Program-made: the position numbers and the translations under genes
The notes under the pieces: model-generated
What the model was told of the DNA's origin: nothing
The model's database searches: none
What the model saw: only the letters and a program-made list of their open reading frames with translations
Source: Algoriphagus vanfongensis DSM 17529
GTDB lineage: Bacteria; Bacteroidota; Bacteroidia; Cytophagales; Cyclobacteriaceae
Direction: 5' to 3'
NCBI RefSeq assembly: GCF_000429465.1
Contig: NZ_AUBX01000017.1
Location: forward strand, 166,094 to 230,093
DNA: 64,000 bases
Shown: positions 8,892 to 16,635 of the stretch, one piece after another
Numbering within the stretch: position 1 is the stretch's first letter
Layout: each line of letters starts with the position of its first letter

Positions 8892-9518
8892 TTGGAAAAA
8901 TTAAGAGATATTATTCGTAAACCTGATTTTCAAGCTGAGAAATTCGAGGGGTATTTAGTTGATGAATTTCAGTTTCAGAGACTGTTCTTTTTGGAAAATC
9001 GGGAATTGAAGCTCGTTTATGAAGAGATCAATGATTTTTTATATGACAATGGATACGATAAAGTGGATTTTTCATCCCTTTCAGAGCAGGAGCCTCTTGA
9101 CTTAGGAGAGCTTTCATTATCACTTCATCCATTTGTAAATCAAGAATCCCGGAGGGTTGTTTTGACCATAAAAAGATTTGACCCTTGGGACAATCCTGTA
9201 GACAGGGTGTTAGTGGAGCTAAAAAAATTCAGAGATGCAAGGGATTGGAGCCAATTTCATAATTCCAAAGATCTTTCCTTGGCTTTGAGTATTGAAGCCT
9301 CAGAACTATTGGAGCTTTTTCTTTGGAAAGACAAGGAAGGGGCTGATCCCGAAAAGTTAAAAGAGGAACTGGCAGATGTTTTTTTATATGGACTATTGCT
9401 AATGGAAAAGCATGGACTTGATTTTGAGGATATTTTGATGGCAAAAATAAAATCAAACGATGAAAAGTATCCTGTTTCCAAAGCCAAAGGAACAGCAAAA
9501 AAGTATGATGAATTATGA
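8892..9518 (+). CDS. MazG-like nucleotide pyrophosphohydrolase with extra N-terminal domain
   Basis: A 208-residue protein. Residues about 100-208 match the all-alpha NTP pyrophosphatase (MazG/dCTPase) fold: SIEASELLELFLW gives E135xxE138 and EELADV gives E159xxD162, the magnesium-binding ExxE...ExxD set. Such enzymes hydrolyse (d)NTPs to monophosphates and PPi. The first 95 residues are an unrecognised domain. The only sensible start is TTG at 8892; the next in-frame Met is inside the catalytic domain. It follows the TPR-peptidase gene by 10 bases and overlaps the GIY-YIG helicase start by 4 bases (ATGA), so the genes are translationally coupled. Nucleotide depletion or signal removal during infection is a reasonable inferred role. 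Confidence 0.82.
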   Translation: MEKLRDIIRKPDFQAEKFEGYLVDEFQFQRLFFLENRELKLVYEEINDFLYDNGYDKVDFSSLSEQEPLDLGELSLSLHPFVNQESRRVVLTIKRFDPWDNPVDRVLVELKKFRDARDWSQFHNSKDLSLALSIEASELLELFLWKDKEGADPEKLKEELADVFLYGLLLMEKHGLDFEDILMAKIKSNDEKYPVSKAKGTAKKYDEL

Positions 9519-11221
9519 GTGAAGCTAAGTCTTACTCTTTGATTGATATTAAAGATTTTGATAAGGTGCAATCAGTAGTGAAAAAGTATTCACTCCTGGA
9601 TTCGAATTGGCCTGTGGTTTACTTTTTAAGAAATAGAACGAATGGCTATGTAGGGGAAACTGCCAATGTGATCAGCCGACTCAAGAATCATGGGAACCAT
9701 GTAATGAAAAAGGATCTCAAGGCGATCACTATTATTCTAAGTGACCGGTTTAATAAATCTGCCACTTTGGATTTGGAAGCCCAATTAATCAGGTATTTAC
9801 AGGCAGATGGAAAATTCACTTTGTTAAATGCTCTGCCAGGTCAGACCCGTCATAATTACTTTCAAAAGAAGGAATTATATGAAAAGATTTTTGAAGACAT
9901 CTGGCAAGAGTTCAGGGAAAAAAAAATAGCCAAAAAGACCATTAATCAGATTACCAATAGCAATCTGTTTAAGTATTCTCCATACAAAGAATTAACTGAG
10001 ACACAACTGCAGGCTATTTCTGAAATCCTGGATTTCCTTTTGGATGATTCCTTGAAGGTAATGGTCATTGAAGGGGGAGCAGGTACAGGAAAATCGGTGA
10101 TTTCATCCTACTTATTTAAATTGTTGAATTCTGATTTAACTGAATATGAGGAGGAGGATCTTTCGGAGGAGTTTGTAAATGTTTTAGAGAAAGTTAGGAG
10201 GTTGAAGGAAAGAAGAACCATCAATTCCAAGGCTCTGGCCATTTCTATGACTTCTTTTCGAACGACTATGGGGAAGGTGTTTTCAACTGTTCCAGGTCTA
10301 AACAAAGAAATGGTGATTTCTTTGAGTAATCTGGGGGATTTAAGCTATGATTTGATAGTGGTGGACGAAGCCCATCGATTGAAGCAGCGTAAGAATTTGG
10401 CTTATCATAAGAACTTTGATGAACCTGCAAAGAAATTGAATCTGGATCCTGCTACCACCAATGAAATGGAGTGGGTCTTACTTCGGTCCAAAAAAGCTGT
10501 GTTTTTTTATGATCAATTTCAGTCTATCAGACCAACTGATATCGATGATGAACTTTTCATATCCCTAAAAGGCAAGCCTGAAACTAAAGTGTTTCATTTA
10601 AAGGAACAGTTGCGCTCAGAGGGTGGAACTGCATTTTCTGAATTTTTAGGAAATATGTTTTCTAAACAATTAAGACTTAATGAGAAATTCATCTTGCCCA
10701 AAGGGAGCGGGTTTGAATTCTTATATTTTGATTCTTTGAAAGAAATGAGGGAGAGAATCCTCGATAAGGATCATGAAATTGGATTGTCGCGGTTGATTGC
10801 AGGGTTTTCATGGAATTGGAAAACGAAAAAAAAGGGAGCTACGGAAACTTTCGATATTGAAATTGATGGGATTCAATTGAAATGGAACAGCGATAAGCCC
10901 GATTGGATAAACTATAAAGAATCCAATTCTGAAGTGGGTTCAATCCATAAAACACAAGGGTATGATTTGAATTATTGTGGGATCATATTCGGGAAAGAGA
11001 TCGATTATGATTGGGGAGCTAAAAAGTTTATCATCAACAAGAAGGAGTATAAGGATGTAAATGGGAAAAAGGGAGTGAAAAGTGATGAGCATCTACTAAA
11101 TTATTTGTTGAATATCTATAAAACCAGCATCTTAAGGGGAATAAAAGGATGTTATGTTTTTGCGGTTAATCCCGGGATGAAACAATTTTTAAAAGCGCAT
11201 GTGATTTCTTTTAACCTATAA
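9515..11221 (+). CDS. GIY-YIG nuclease fused to Schlafen-type (DUF2075) helicase
   Basis: A 568-residue protein. Residues about 33-115 form a GIY-YIG nuclease: Y36 in VVYFL, YVG at 45-47, R55 in SRLKNH, and catalytic E88 in LDLEAQL. The remainder is a superfamily 1-like helicase of the DUF2075/SLFN-g3 group: Walker A GGAGTGKS at about 187-194, Walker B VVDEAH with D284-E285, the late motif SIHKTQGYDLNY, and the family-typical RGIKGCYVFAVNP near the C-terminus. It probably cleaves DNA or RNA while moving along or remodelling it; the substrate cannot be read from sequence. It overlaps the MazG gene by 4 bases and is 3 bases before a paralogous helicase with a different nuclease. Confidence 0.87.
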   Translation: MSEAKSYSLIDIKDFDKVQSVVKKYSLLDSNWPVVYFLRNRTNGYVGETANVISRLKNHGNHVMKKDLKAITIILSDRFNKSATLDLEAQLIRYLQADGKFTLLNALPGQTRHNYFQKKELYEKIFEDIWQEFREKKIAKKTINQITNSNLFKYSPYKELTETQLQAISEILDFLLDDSLKVMVIEGGAGTGKSVISSYLFKLLNSDLTEYEEEDLSEEFVNVLEKVRRLKERRTINSKALAISMTSFRTTMGKVFSTVPGLNKEMVISLSNLGDLSYDLIVVDEAHRLKQRKNLAYHKNFDEPAKKLNLDPATTNEMEWVLLRSKKAVFFYDQFQSIRPTDIDDELFISLKGKPETKVFHLKEQLRSEGGTAFSEFLGNMFSKQLRLNEKFILPKGSGFEFLYFDSLKEMRERILDKDHEIGLSRLIAGFSWNWKTKKKGATETFDIEIDGIQLKWNSDKPDWINYKESNSEVGSIHKTQGYDLNYCGIIFGKEIDYDWGAKKFIINKKEYKDVNGKKGVKSDEHLLNYLLNIYKTSILRGIKGCYVFAVNPGMKQFLKAHVISFNL

Positions 11222-11224
11222 CCT

Positions 11225-13081
11225 ATGATCGTTTATAAAGCGACCAAAAAGCAATTTTTGGATGATGTCTACAATGCCTGTATAGAAGATATTATTTCTG
11301 AATCTGTAGAAAGAAACTTATTTAAGAAGGTAGGAGAGTCTGAGTTTACTTCTTGGTCTAATTCACTACCTCAGGTGGAACTGATTCTTCGGGATGAAGA
11401 TATTCCTGAAGATGCCGGTGTAGCAATTGAATACAATATTCCAAGAACCCAAAATAGAATTGACTTTATTATTACAGGCCAGGATGAAAATGGTCGGGAT
11501 AATGTCATCTTAATTGAGTTGAAGCAGTGGTCAAAAATTGAACTGACTAATAAGGATGCTATGGTCAGAACCCGCTATAAAAGTGGGAATGAGGAGACAG
11601 TTCACCCTAGTTATCAGGCTTGGTCTTATTCCATGCTCCTCAAGGGATTTAATGTAGCAGTTTATGAAGGTGAGATTGATTTAAGACCTTGTGCTTACTT
11701 ACATAATTATACCGATGACGGTATTATCTCCCATGAATTCTACAAAGAACATATTGCCAATGCTCCGATTTTCTGTAAAAATGATAAACGGGATTTTCGG
11801 GAATTCATTAAGAAATTCATTAAATACGGAGACAAAAAAGACCTCATTCTTACAATCGAAAACGGGGAACTCCGCCCTTCAAAAAAACTGGCTGATTCCA
11901 TGGTTGGATTGATCAAAGGGAATCAGGAGTTCACCTTAATTGATACACAAAAGGAGGTGTTTGAGACAGCAAAGGATCTGGCAGTTCGATCCAAGAATGG
12001 TCAAAAACATGTGTTGATTGTGGAAGGAGGTCCGGGAACAGGTAAATCAGTCATTGCAGTGAACCTGTTGGTGGCATTGACGAAAAAAGGACAAATAGCA
12101 CAGTATGTCACTAAAAACTCGGCACCAAGGGTAGTTTATGAATCCAAACTAACCGGTACCATCAAGAAAACTCAGTTTTCCAATTTCTTTACGGGTTCTG
12201 GCTCTTTCTTAAACACCAAAAAGAATTCATATGATGCCCTGATAGTTGATGAAGCACATCGACTGAATGAGAAATCAGGACTCTTTTCCAACTTAGGAGA
12301 AAATCAGGTAAAGGAGATCATACAATCTGCATTATGCAGTATTTTCTTTATCGATGAAGCTCAAAAAGTACATATCAAAGATATAGGGACTAAAGCTGAA
12401 ATAAAGGCTTGGGCAGAAGGAGAGGGGGCCTTGGTTCAGGAAATGGAACTCACTTCCCAGTTTAGATGTGCAGGTTCAGATGGATATTTGGCATGGTTGG
12501 ATAATACCCTTCAGATTAAAGATACCGCCAATGTGGTCTTGGAGAAGTCAGAATACGATTTCCGAATTTACGAGGATCCTCGGGAAATGCGAGAAGAGAT
12601 TTACAGACTCAATAAGGTGAATAACTCGGCCAGGATGGTAGCTGGGTATTGTTGGGATTGGAACAGTAAAAAAGATGCTGAAGCGATGGATATCGTAATT
12701 CCAGAACATGATTTTCAAGCTCAATGGAATCTGGGCTCAGATGGCATGCTTTGGATTGTCAAGCCTGAGTCGGTGACAGAAATAGGCTGTATTCATACTT
12801 GTCAAGGCCTTGAGGTAGATTATATAGGAGTGATAATAGGGGAAGATATGGTTTGTAGAGAGGGGCAAATTTTAGTTGATCCTAGAAAAAGATCAAGAAT
12901 GGACCAATCAATTAAAGGCTACAAAAGTTTAATGAAAGTTACCCCTCAGGAAACAAAGAAGATGCTCAAAGAAATTATAAAAAATACCTATAGAACCTTG
13001 ATGTCAAGAGGGATGAAGGGATGCTTTGTGTATGTTCAAGACCCTGAATTAGCGACATATTTAAAAGAGCGGATAAAATAG
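11225..13081 (+). CDS. PD-(D/E)XK nuclease-like domain fused to Schlafen-type (DUF2075) helicase
   Basis: A 618-residue paralogue of the upstream helicase. Instead of GIY-YIG it starts with a PD-(D/E)XK-like nuclease: D80 in QNRIDFIITG and E98-L-K100 in ILIELKQW, with E69 (AIEYNIP) as a possible extra ligand. The helicase part has Walker A GGPGTGKS at about 268-275, Walker B IVDEAHRL with D342-E343, the motif HTCQGLEVDYIG and the C-terminal SRGMKGCFVYVQDPEL. Start ATG at 11225 is 3 bases after the previous stop, so the two are co-translated. Tandem helicases with different nucleases suggest a two-component nuclease machine or two parallel effectors. Confidence 0.87.
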   Translation: MIVYKATKKQFLDDVYNACIEDIISESVERNLFKKVGESEFTSWSNSLPQVELILRDEDIPEDAGVAIEYNIPRTQNRIDFIITGQDENGRDNVILIELKQWSKIELTNKDAMVRTRYKSGNEETVHPSYQAWSYSMLLKGFNVAVYEGEIDLRPCAYLHNYTDDGIISHEFYKEHIANAPIFCKNDKRDFREFIKKFIKYGDKKDLILTIENGELRPSKKLADSMVGLIKGNQEFTLIDTQKEVFETAKDLAVRSKNGQKHVLIVEGGPGTGKSVIAVNLLVALTKKGQIAQYVTKNSAPRVVYESKLTGTIKKTQFSNFFTGSGSFLNTKKNSYDALIVDEAHRLNEKSGLFSNLGENQVKEIIQSALCSIFFIDEAQKVHIKDIGTKAEIKAWAEGEGALVQEMELTSQFRCAGSDGYLAWLDNTLQIKDTANVVLEKSEYDFRIYEDPREMREEIYRLNKVNNSARMVAGYCWDWNSKKDAEAMDIVIPEHDFQAQWNLGSDGMLWIVKPESVTEIGCIHTCQGLEVDYIGVIIGEDMVCREGQILVDPRKRSRMDQSIKGYKSLMKVTPQETKKMLKEIIKNTYRTLMSRGMKGCFVYVQDPELATYLKERIK

Positions 13082-13093
13082 AGTAATAGTTAA

Positions 13094-13633
13094 ATGGATA
13101 ACAGCTACCAATACAGATTGTCGGCAAATAAGAAGCATCAAATTGCTCAAAATCTAATAAATATTTTAGAAAAAGATGAAGCCATTACTTCTGAGACTAA
13201 AAGGTTTATTAGCGATTGGATTCTTACTCCCCCAAACGAAAAGAGAAAAGCTTTTTTTGATGTTTGGGAAATTGTGTTAAAAAATTATTTGCCTTCATCA
13301 AGACCTATTTTATTTAGATCTTTCAAAGGAAAGCTTATAAATGGGAGAATTTCAAGTTTTACAGGCCGAATTGAGTGTGCTAAACGGTTTAGTAATGGAA
13401 GAGGGTCATTATTAATCTGCGATACGAAAGAAACCTTAAAATTTGATGAGAAATATGGTGAGCCTGGTGGATTTAGATATTCATTTTATCCTATTGTAGA
13501 TGTTTTAAATAAAGCAAAGAATGATGGGGGATGGGGTTTTTCTTCTATGATTTTGAATGACCACATTGGAGAGGATGAATATATCATGAGGATTGAATTA
13601 AATAATATGTATCATTTAAAATGGAGGGGCTAG
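13094..13633 (+). CDS. Hypothetical protein with possible ADP-ribosyltransferase motifs
   Basis: A 179-residue protein, 12 bases after the second helicase and so probably in the same operon. I do not recognise it by overall similarity. Residues 71-165 carry a pattern that fits an R-S-E type ADP-ribosyltransferase: R75 in ILFRSFKG, an ISSFT strand at 86-90 followed by a helix ending AKRF, and E160-D-E162 in HIGEDEYIM, which would be the ExE catalytic pair. The first 65 residues are helical. If correct it could modify a host or phage target with NAD. The gene looks more AT-rich than its upstream neighbours. Alternative: an unrelated small effector or immunity protein. Confidence 0.45.
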   Translation: MDNSYQYRLSANKKHQIAQNLINILEKDEAITSETKRFISDWILTPPNEKRKAFFDVWEIVLKNYLPSSRPILFRSFKGKLINGRISSFTGRIECAKRFSNGRGSLLICDTKETLKFDEKYGEPGGFRYSFYPIVDVLNKAKNDGGWGFSSMILNDHIGEDEYIMRIELNNMYHLKWRG

Positions 13634-13640
13634 AAATTAA

Positions 13641-14348
13641 TTAGAAATGAAACTTACAAATTACAGGCATGTGATCACTTATTTCAAGCCAAACTTCTTG
13701 ATGACCAATTTCTAAGTGATTTATTTTTTGAAAATTTTTAGACCCGAAAATATAGTCGATATGATAAGGTTTTTCTAACCTCCTTTGAAGGTAGAGGGTT
13801 GGTGTTTTTTCTTCACCTTGGGGTTCGCCAAAAAAAATGTGATATAAACTTTCAATCCCTATTTCTTCGAGCTCTCTTATAACATCAGAGTGGTTCCACC
13901 AACGATCCCATTGATCCCAAATCTTATTGCTATTAAAATCTCCTGCTATGATTATATTAGAAAATTGGGATTTATTTATTTGTAAATATTTCCAAAACTG
14001 ACCCATATATCCAAAATTGGGCGAATTATTATAATGAGTCCAAACCCCTAAAAGGTTGAATTTTTGGTTTATTCTGCAGGGTAAAAAGTGTTTTACTGAA
14101 TGGTCTAAATATTCATTTGACCAATAAAGTTTTTCAATTGTTATTTCCTTCTTGGCAAAAATTGCTAGTCCTTTGTTTTTGTTATTCCCAATCCAAAGAT
14201 AGTTACTTGCCCATTCTTTGTATTCTTTATGGCTGGTCTCTTCGGGGTTTTCACATTCTTGAATGATATAAATGTCAGCATTTAGTTTGGTAATAAATTG
14301 AAACTTCTTCCGAAATGCTCCATTACAATTCCAGGATACAATTCTCAT
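13641..14348 (-). CDS. Endonuclease/exonuclease/phosphatase (EEP) family protein
   Basis: A 235-residue soluble protein with the full EEP catalytic set: N7 in VSWNCNG, E31 in IIQECE, D137 and N139 in IIAGDFNS, D198 in HIDYIFG, and S224-D225-H226 in ISDHMPV. These metal-dependent enzymes cut DNA (exonuclease III-like) or other phosphodiesters. It is convergent with the possible ADP-ribosyltransferase gene, with only 7 bases between stops and no terminator. It is AT-rich like that gene. There is no signal peptide, so it acts in the cytoplasm. It may be part of the nuclease-rich block or an independent acquisition. Confidence 0.85.
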   Translation of the reverse strand: MRIVSWNCNGAFRKKFQFITKLNADIYIIQECENPEETSHKEYKEWASNYLWIGNNKNKGLAIFAKKEITIEKLYWSNEYLDHSVKHFLPCRINQKFNLLGVWTHYNNSPNFGYMGQFWKYLQINKSQFSNIIIAGDFNSNKIWDQWDRWWNHSDVIRELEEIGIESLYHIFFGEPQGEEKTPTLYLQRRLEKPYHIDYIFGSKNFQKINHLEIGHQEVWLEISDHMPVICKFHF

Positions 14349-14663
14349 TTTAGGATTTATTTGGTTGTCTAAAATATCTTGTCTAAATGATTTGAGGGAA
14401 AATTAATATTCAATTTTCTCATTAAACATCCTTTTCTTTTTTTATTTAGAAAAAAATCAAGGTTTTTATGATAGGAGAATAGTTGTCGGTTTTAAATATT
14501 TATGGAACCAATTTACCTTTTTCGCTTCTGAAGCGGCCAATAGACTACCGCATAAACACGGCCTTCCCACAACCTTTCATTTATTCAGTTTCCAATTGGC
14601 CTTGATCGCTCAAAAGCTGGGAGTAGCACCATAATTAATTTCTAACTCCTAACCGTTATTATT
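14349..14663. other. Gap between EEP nuclease and RadC-like genes
   Basis: About 315 bases, AT-rich in its left half. A stop-free stretch on the + strand (about 14405-14637) reads ...NQFTFFASEAANRL... to ...LIAQKLGVAP-stop, but has no ATG start; it may be the tail of a decayed gene. Otherwise it probably holds the promoters of the two divergent genes. Confidence 0.3.
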
Positions 14664-15125
14664 ATGGAAACGATCAAAACCACATCCCAAGTCGCAGAAA
14701 TCGAGCTAGTTTACAGACCAAAAATTGATGTTCAAAAAGCTCGAAAAGTGAGTAGTTCTAACTGTGCATATCAGATTTTCAAGGAAGTATGGGGAGAGGA
14801 TAAAATCCAGTTTATTGAATCTTTTAAAATCATTTTGCTAAACAGAGGAAATAGAGTTCTAGGAGTTGTTGAAATATCAACCGGAGGAACCGCTGGAACC
14901 GTGGTGGATCCAAAGTTAGTTTTTGCAGCAGCATTAAAAAGTAACTGCCAGTCTGTAATTCTCGGACATAATCATCCGAGTGGTAATCTGGTTCCGAGTG
15001 TCCAAGATCAAAGATTGACCAAACGCTTGGTTGAAGCTGGTAAATTTTTAGATCTACCAGTTCTGGATCATATCATCGTAACTAGTGAAGGATATTTCTC
15101 TTTCGCTGATGAAGGGAAGCTTTAG
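14664..15125 (+). CDS. RadC-like JAB-domain protein
   Basis: A 153-residue protein of the RadC/JAB-type metalloprotease-like fold: E70 in VVEISTGG, H102 and H104 in GHNHPSGN, and D115 in SVQDQRL form the zinc-site pattern. Chromosomal RadC is usually longer with an N-terminal helix-hairpin-helix; this short form without it is the version carried on Bacteroidota integrative elements. Its exact activity is unsettled; early links to DNA repair have not held up well. It stands alone, begins METIKTTSQ, and ends within a terminator hairpin whose loop contains the stop codon. Confidence 0.9.
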   Translation: METIKTTSQVAEIELVYRPKIDVQKARKVSSSNCAYQIFKEVWGEDKIQFIESFKIILLNRGNRVLGVVEISTGGTAGTVVDPKLVFAAALKSNCQSVILGHNHPSGNLVPSVQDQRLTKRLVEAGKFLDLPVLDHIIVTSEGYFSFADEGKL

Positions 15126-15138
15126 GCTTCCTTTTTTT
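15115..15138 (+). terminator. Terminator of the RadC-like gene
   Basis: GGAAGC at 15115-15120 pairs with GCTTCC at 15126-15131 around TTTAG, which includes the stop codon, followed by seven T at 15132-15138. Classic intrinsic terminator. Confidence 0.88.
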
Positions 15139-15290
15139 GCAATTGGTCCAACTGGATTTTTTCTAGTAAAATGATTTGAGGATCAGTTGGAAATAAGTTT
15201 GATGCTGGAAAAATACTCTCAGCAAAAGAAAAGTAATTGATGAATTATGGTTTTATATAAAATTGTAAAAGTGTTTTTAATTTTTAGAAA

Positions 15291-15857
15291 TCAATTAAGC
15301 ATACTCGGATCTATAGTTTTGTCTATATTGGAAGCGAAGTATTGATTGAGGATTTTTTCCATTTCCACTCTTGGTTTGGTAAGGTTAGAGTGTTTGGATG
15401 CACCGTCCAAACTGAAAACACTATCATTTAAATGAGCATTAATTTGTGCAAGAGTAGGATAAAGATCGCTACCGTAAAGCCAGTCAATCGCTAACAAAAT
15501 CTGGTTCATATACCCGGTAGTGCTTCGATCTCCATCTGTTGGGAGGAAGTGAATTTCGTTCATGAGCCAGTCAATTTGTTCCTGAGTAGGATGCATCCCC
15601 TCAGATGCCAGCTGAATTTGCAATTCCTCGTTAATTTTCTCTCGGATATTCGGCAAGTCTTTGGCTGTGAGGTTTTCCAAAATCAGGGAATAGTGGGTTT
15701 TTGGATTGTAAAGCAACCAATTTTTTCTTCGCTCGATATAAAAAACTGTAGCATTCCACTTTCCCAAGATTGCTGTATTTTCAGTCGAACTGGTAAGGGT
15801 GATGTACTTTTTGATTAGTTTTTCCAGCTTTTTGCTGACGTAAATGGCTGTTGACAT
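15291..15857 (-). CDS. DUF6933-like hypothetical protein
   Basis: A 188-residue soluble protein. The segment LGKWNATVFYIERRKNWLLY followed by NPKTHYSLIL resembles the DUF6933 signature, in which a Trp-containing strand and an I-x-R-R-K motif precede a TLYS-like strand. The C-terminal half (residues about 95-188) is helical with no known domain. Function is unknown to me; related genes are often found on mobile elements. It sits alone on the - strand between the RadC-like and ArdC-like genes, divergent from the long non-coding stretch to its right. Confidence 0.6.
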   Translation of the reverse strand: MSTAIYVSKKLEKLIKKYITLTSSTENTAILGKWNATVFYIERRKNWLLYNPKTHYSLILENLTAKDLPNIREKINEELQIQLASEGMHPTQEQIDWLMNEIHFLPTDGDRSTTGYMNQILLAIDWLYGSDLYPTLAQINAHLNDSVFSLDGASKHSNLTKPRVEMEKILNQYFASNIDKTIDPSMLN

Positions 15858-16635
15858 GGCGAAATGGTAAAGGCTATAAAGGTGAGAAATTTAAGAGGAT
15901 ATTTGAATTTGGGGCTTTCCTTCGGACAGGCTATTCACTCCCAATCTTTCTATTTTGATGAGAAAGGATTTCCGCTTCTATCCTTAAGCCATTCCTCCGT
16001 GTAAACCACTCCATTCCTTGCCCACCGTTCGCACCATTTTTCAAATGACTGCTCACTTTGCTTCAGTCTTGGAAAGGTTTCCTACTCCCCACGGCCTCAC
16101 ATTCAATCCGCTTTACTTTCCTTGTTCCGTCGAGCCTGGAATAAGGAAAGCCGCTCCTCGAATAAGTGGCCCATTCCTCCATTAGGGGGGCAAGCCATTT
16201 TTCGCTTTTCCGGTCTTTCCGTCAGGGAGCGTTTTTCTTCCGAGTGGGTTGCCTGATACGTTCCGGTTTTTAACTGGTGTTACACCGTCCAACTAAGCAA
16301 AGGTGAAAACCTGATTCTGGAATCGTCAAAAATCCGCTTCGCCCTTCCGCAAAATGACGGTCTCCTACGGAAGCCTCCGACATTTTTCTTCAGGTTTTTG
16401 ACTTATCCATCTTCAGCTTTTCCAGAAAACGCTTGTCGGTCGGTACCTCAACACCAGTGGATTAAAAAAAATGTCACTACTCAGCCAAATATCCCCACTC
16501 TCCCAGAAAAACCAAACTCCCCTGACTCCAGGGAAAAGCTCTGTATTTGTCGGGTCGATGTTCCTAACATCCTTGGATATGATAGGCGATTCTTTGGCTC
16601 TAGCTGGCTCTTTTTAACAATAAAACAAAATCAAT
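15858..16635. other. Long non-coding region with inverted repeat
   Basis: About 780 bases without a credible gene, richer in C and pyrimidine runs than its surroundings. It contains a 13-bp inverted repeat (16116-16150), two copies of CATTCCTCC (near 15990 and 16173), and at 16362-16379 the TCCTACGGA/GCCTCC motif shared with 6421-6437. A frame at 16398-16685 overlaps the ArdC start and looks spurious. Candidates are a long regulatory leader for the ArdC-like gene or a transfer-origin region; I cannot decide. Confidence 0.4.
16116..16150. repeat. 13-bp inverted repeat (hairpin)
   Basis: CTTTCCTTGTTCC at 16116-16128 pairs with GGAATAAGGAAAG at 16138-16150 with one G-T wobble and a 9-base loop. 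There is no T-tract, so it is not a standard terminator. It could be an RNA structure, a protein-binding site or an oriT-type repeat. Confidence 0.6.

Noticed and set aside
11691..11912. 73-codon frame inside the second helicase
   Set aside because: Lies fully within the conserved helicase gene, different frame, no start context.
14405..14637. Stop-free stretch ending ...LIAQKLGVAP before the RadC-like gene
   Set aside because: No ATG and no family match; may be a decayed gene tail, so noted only in the gap entry.
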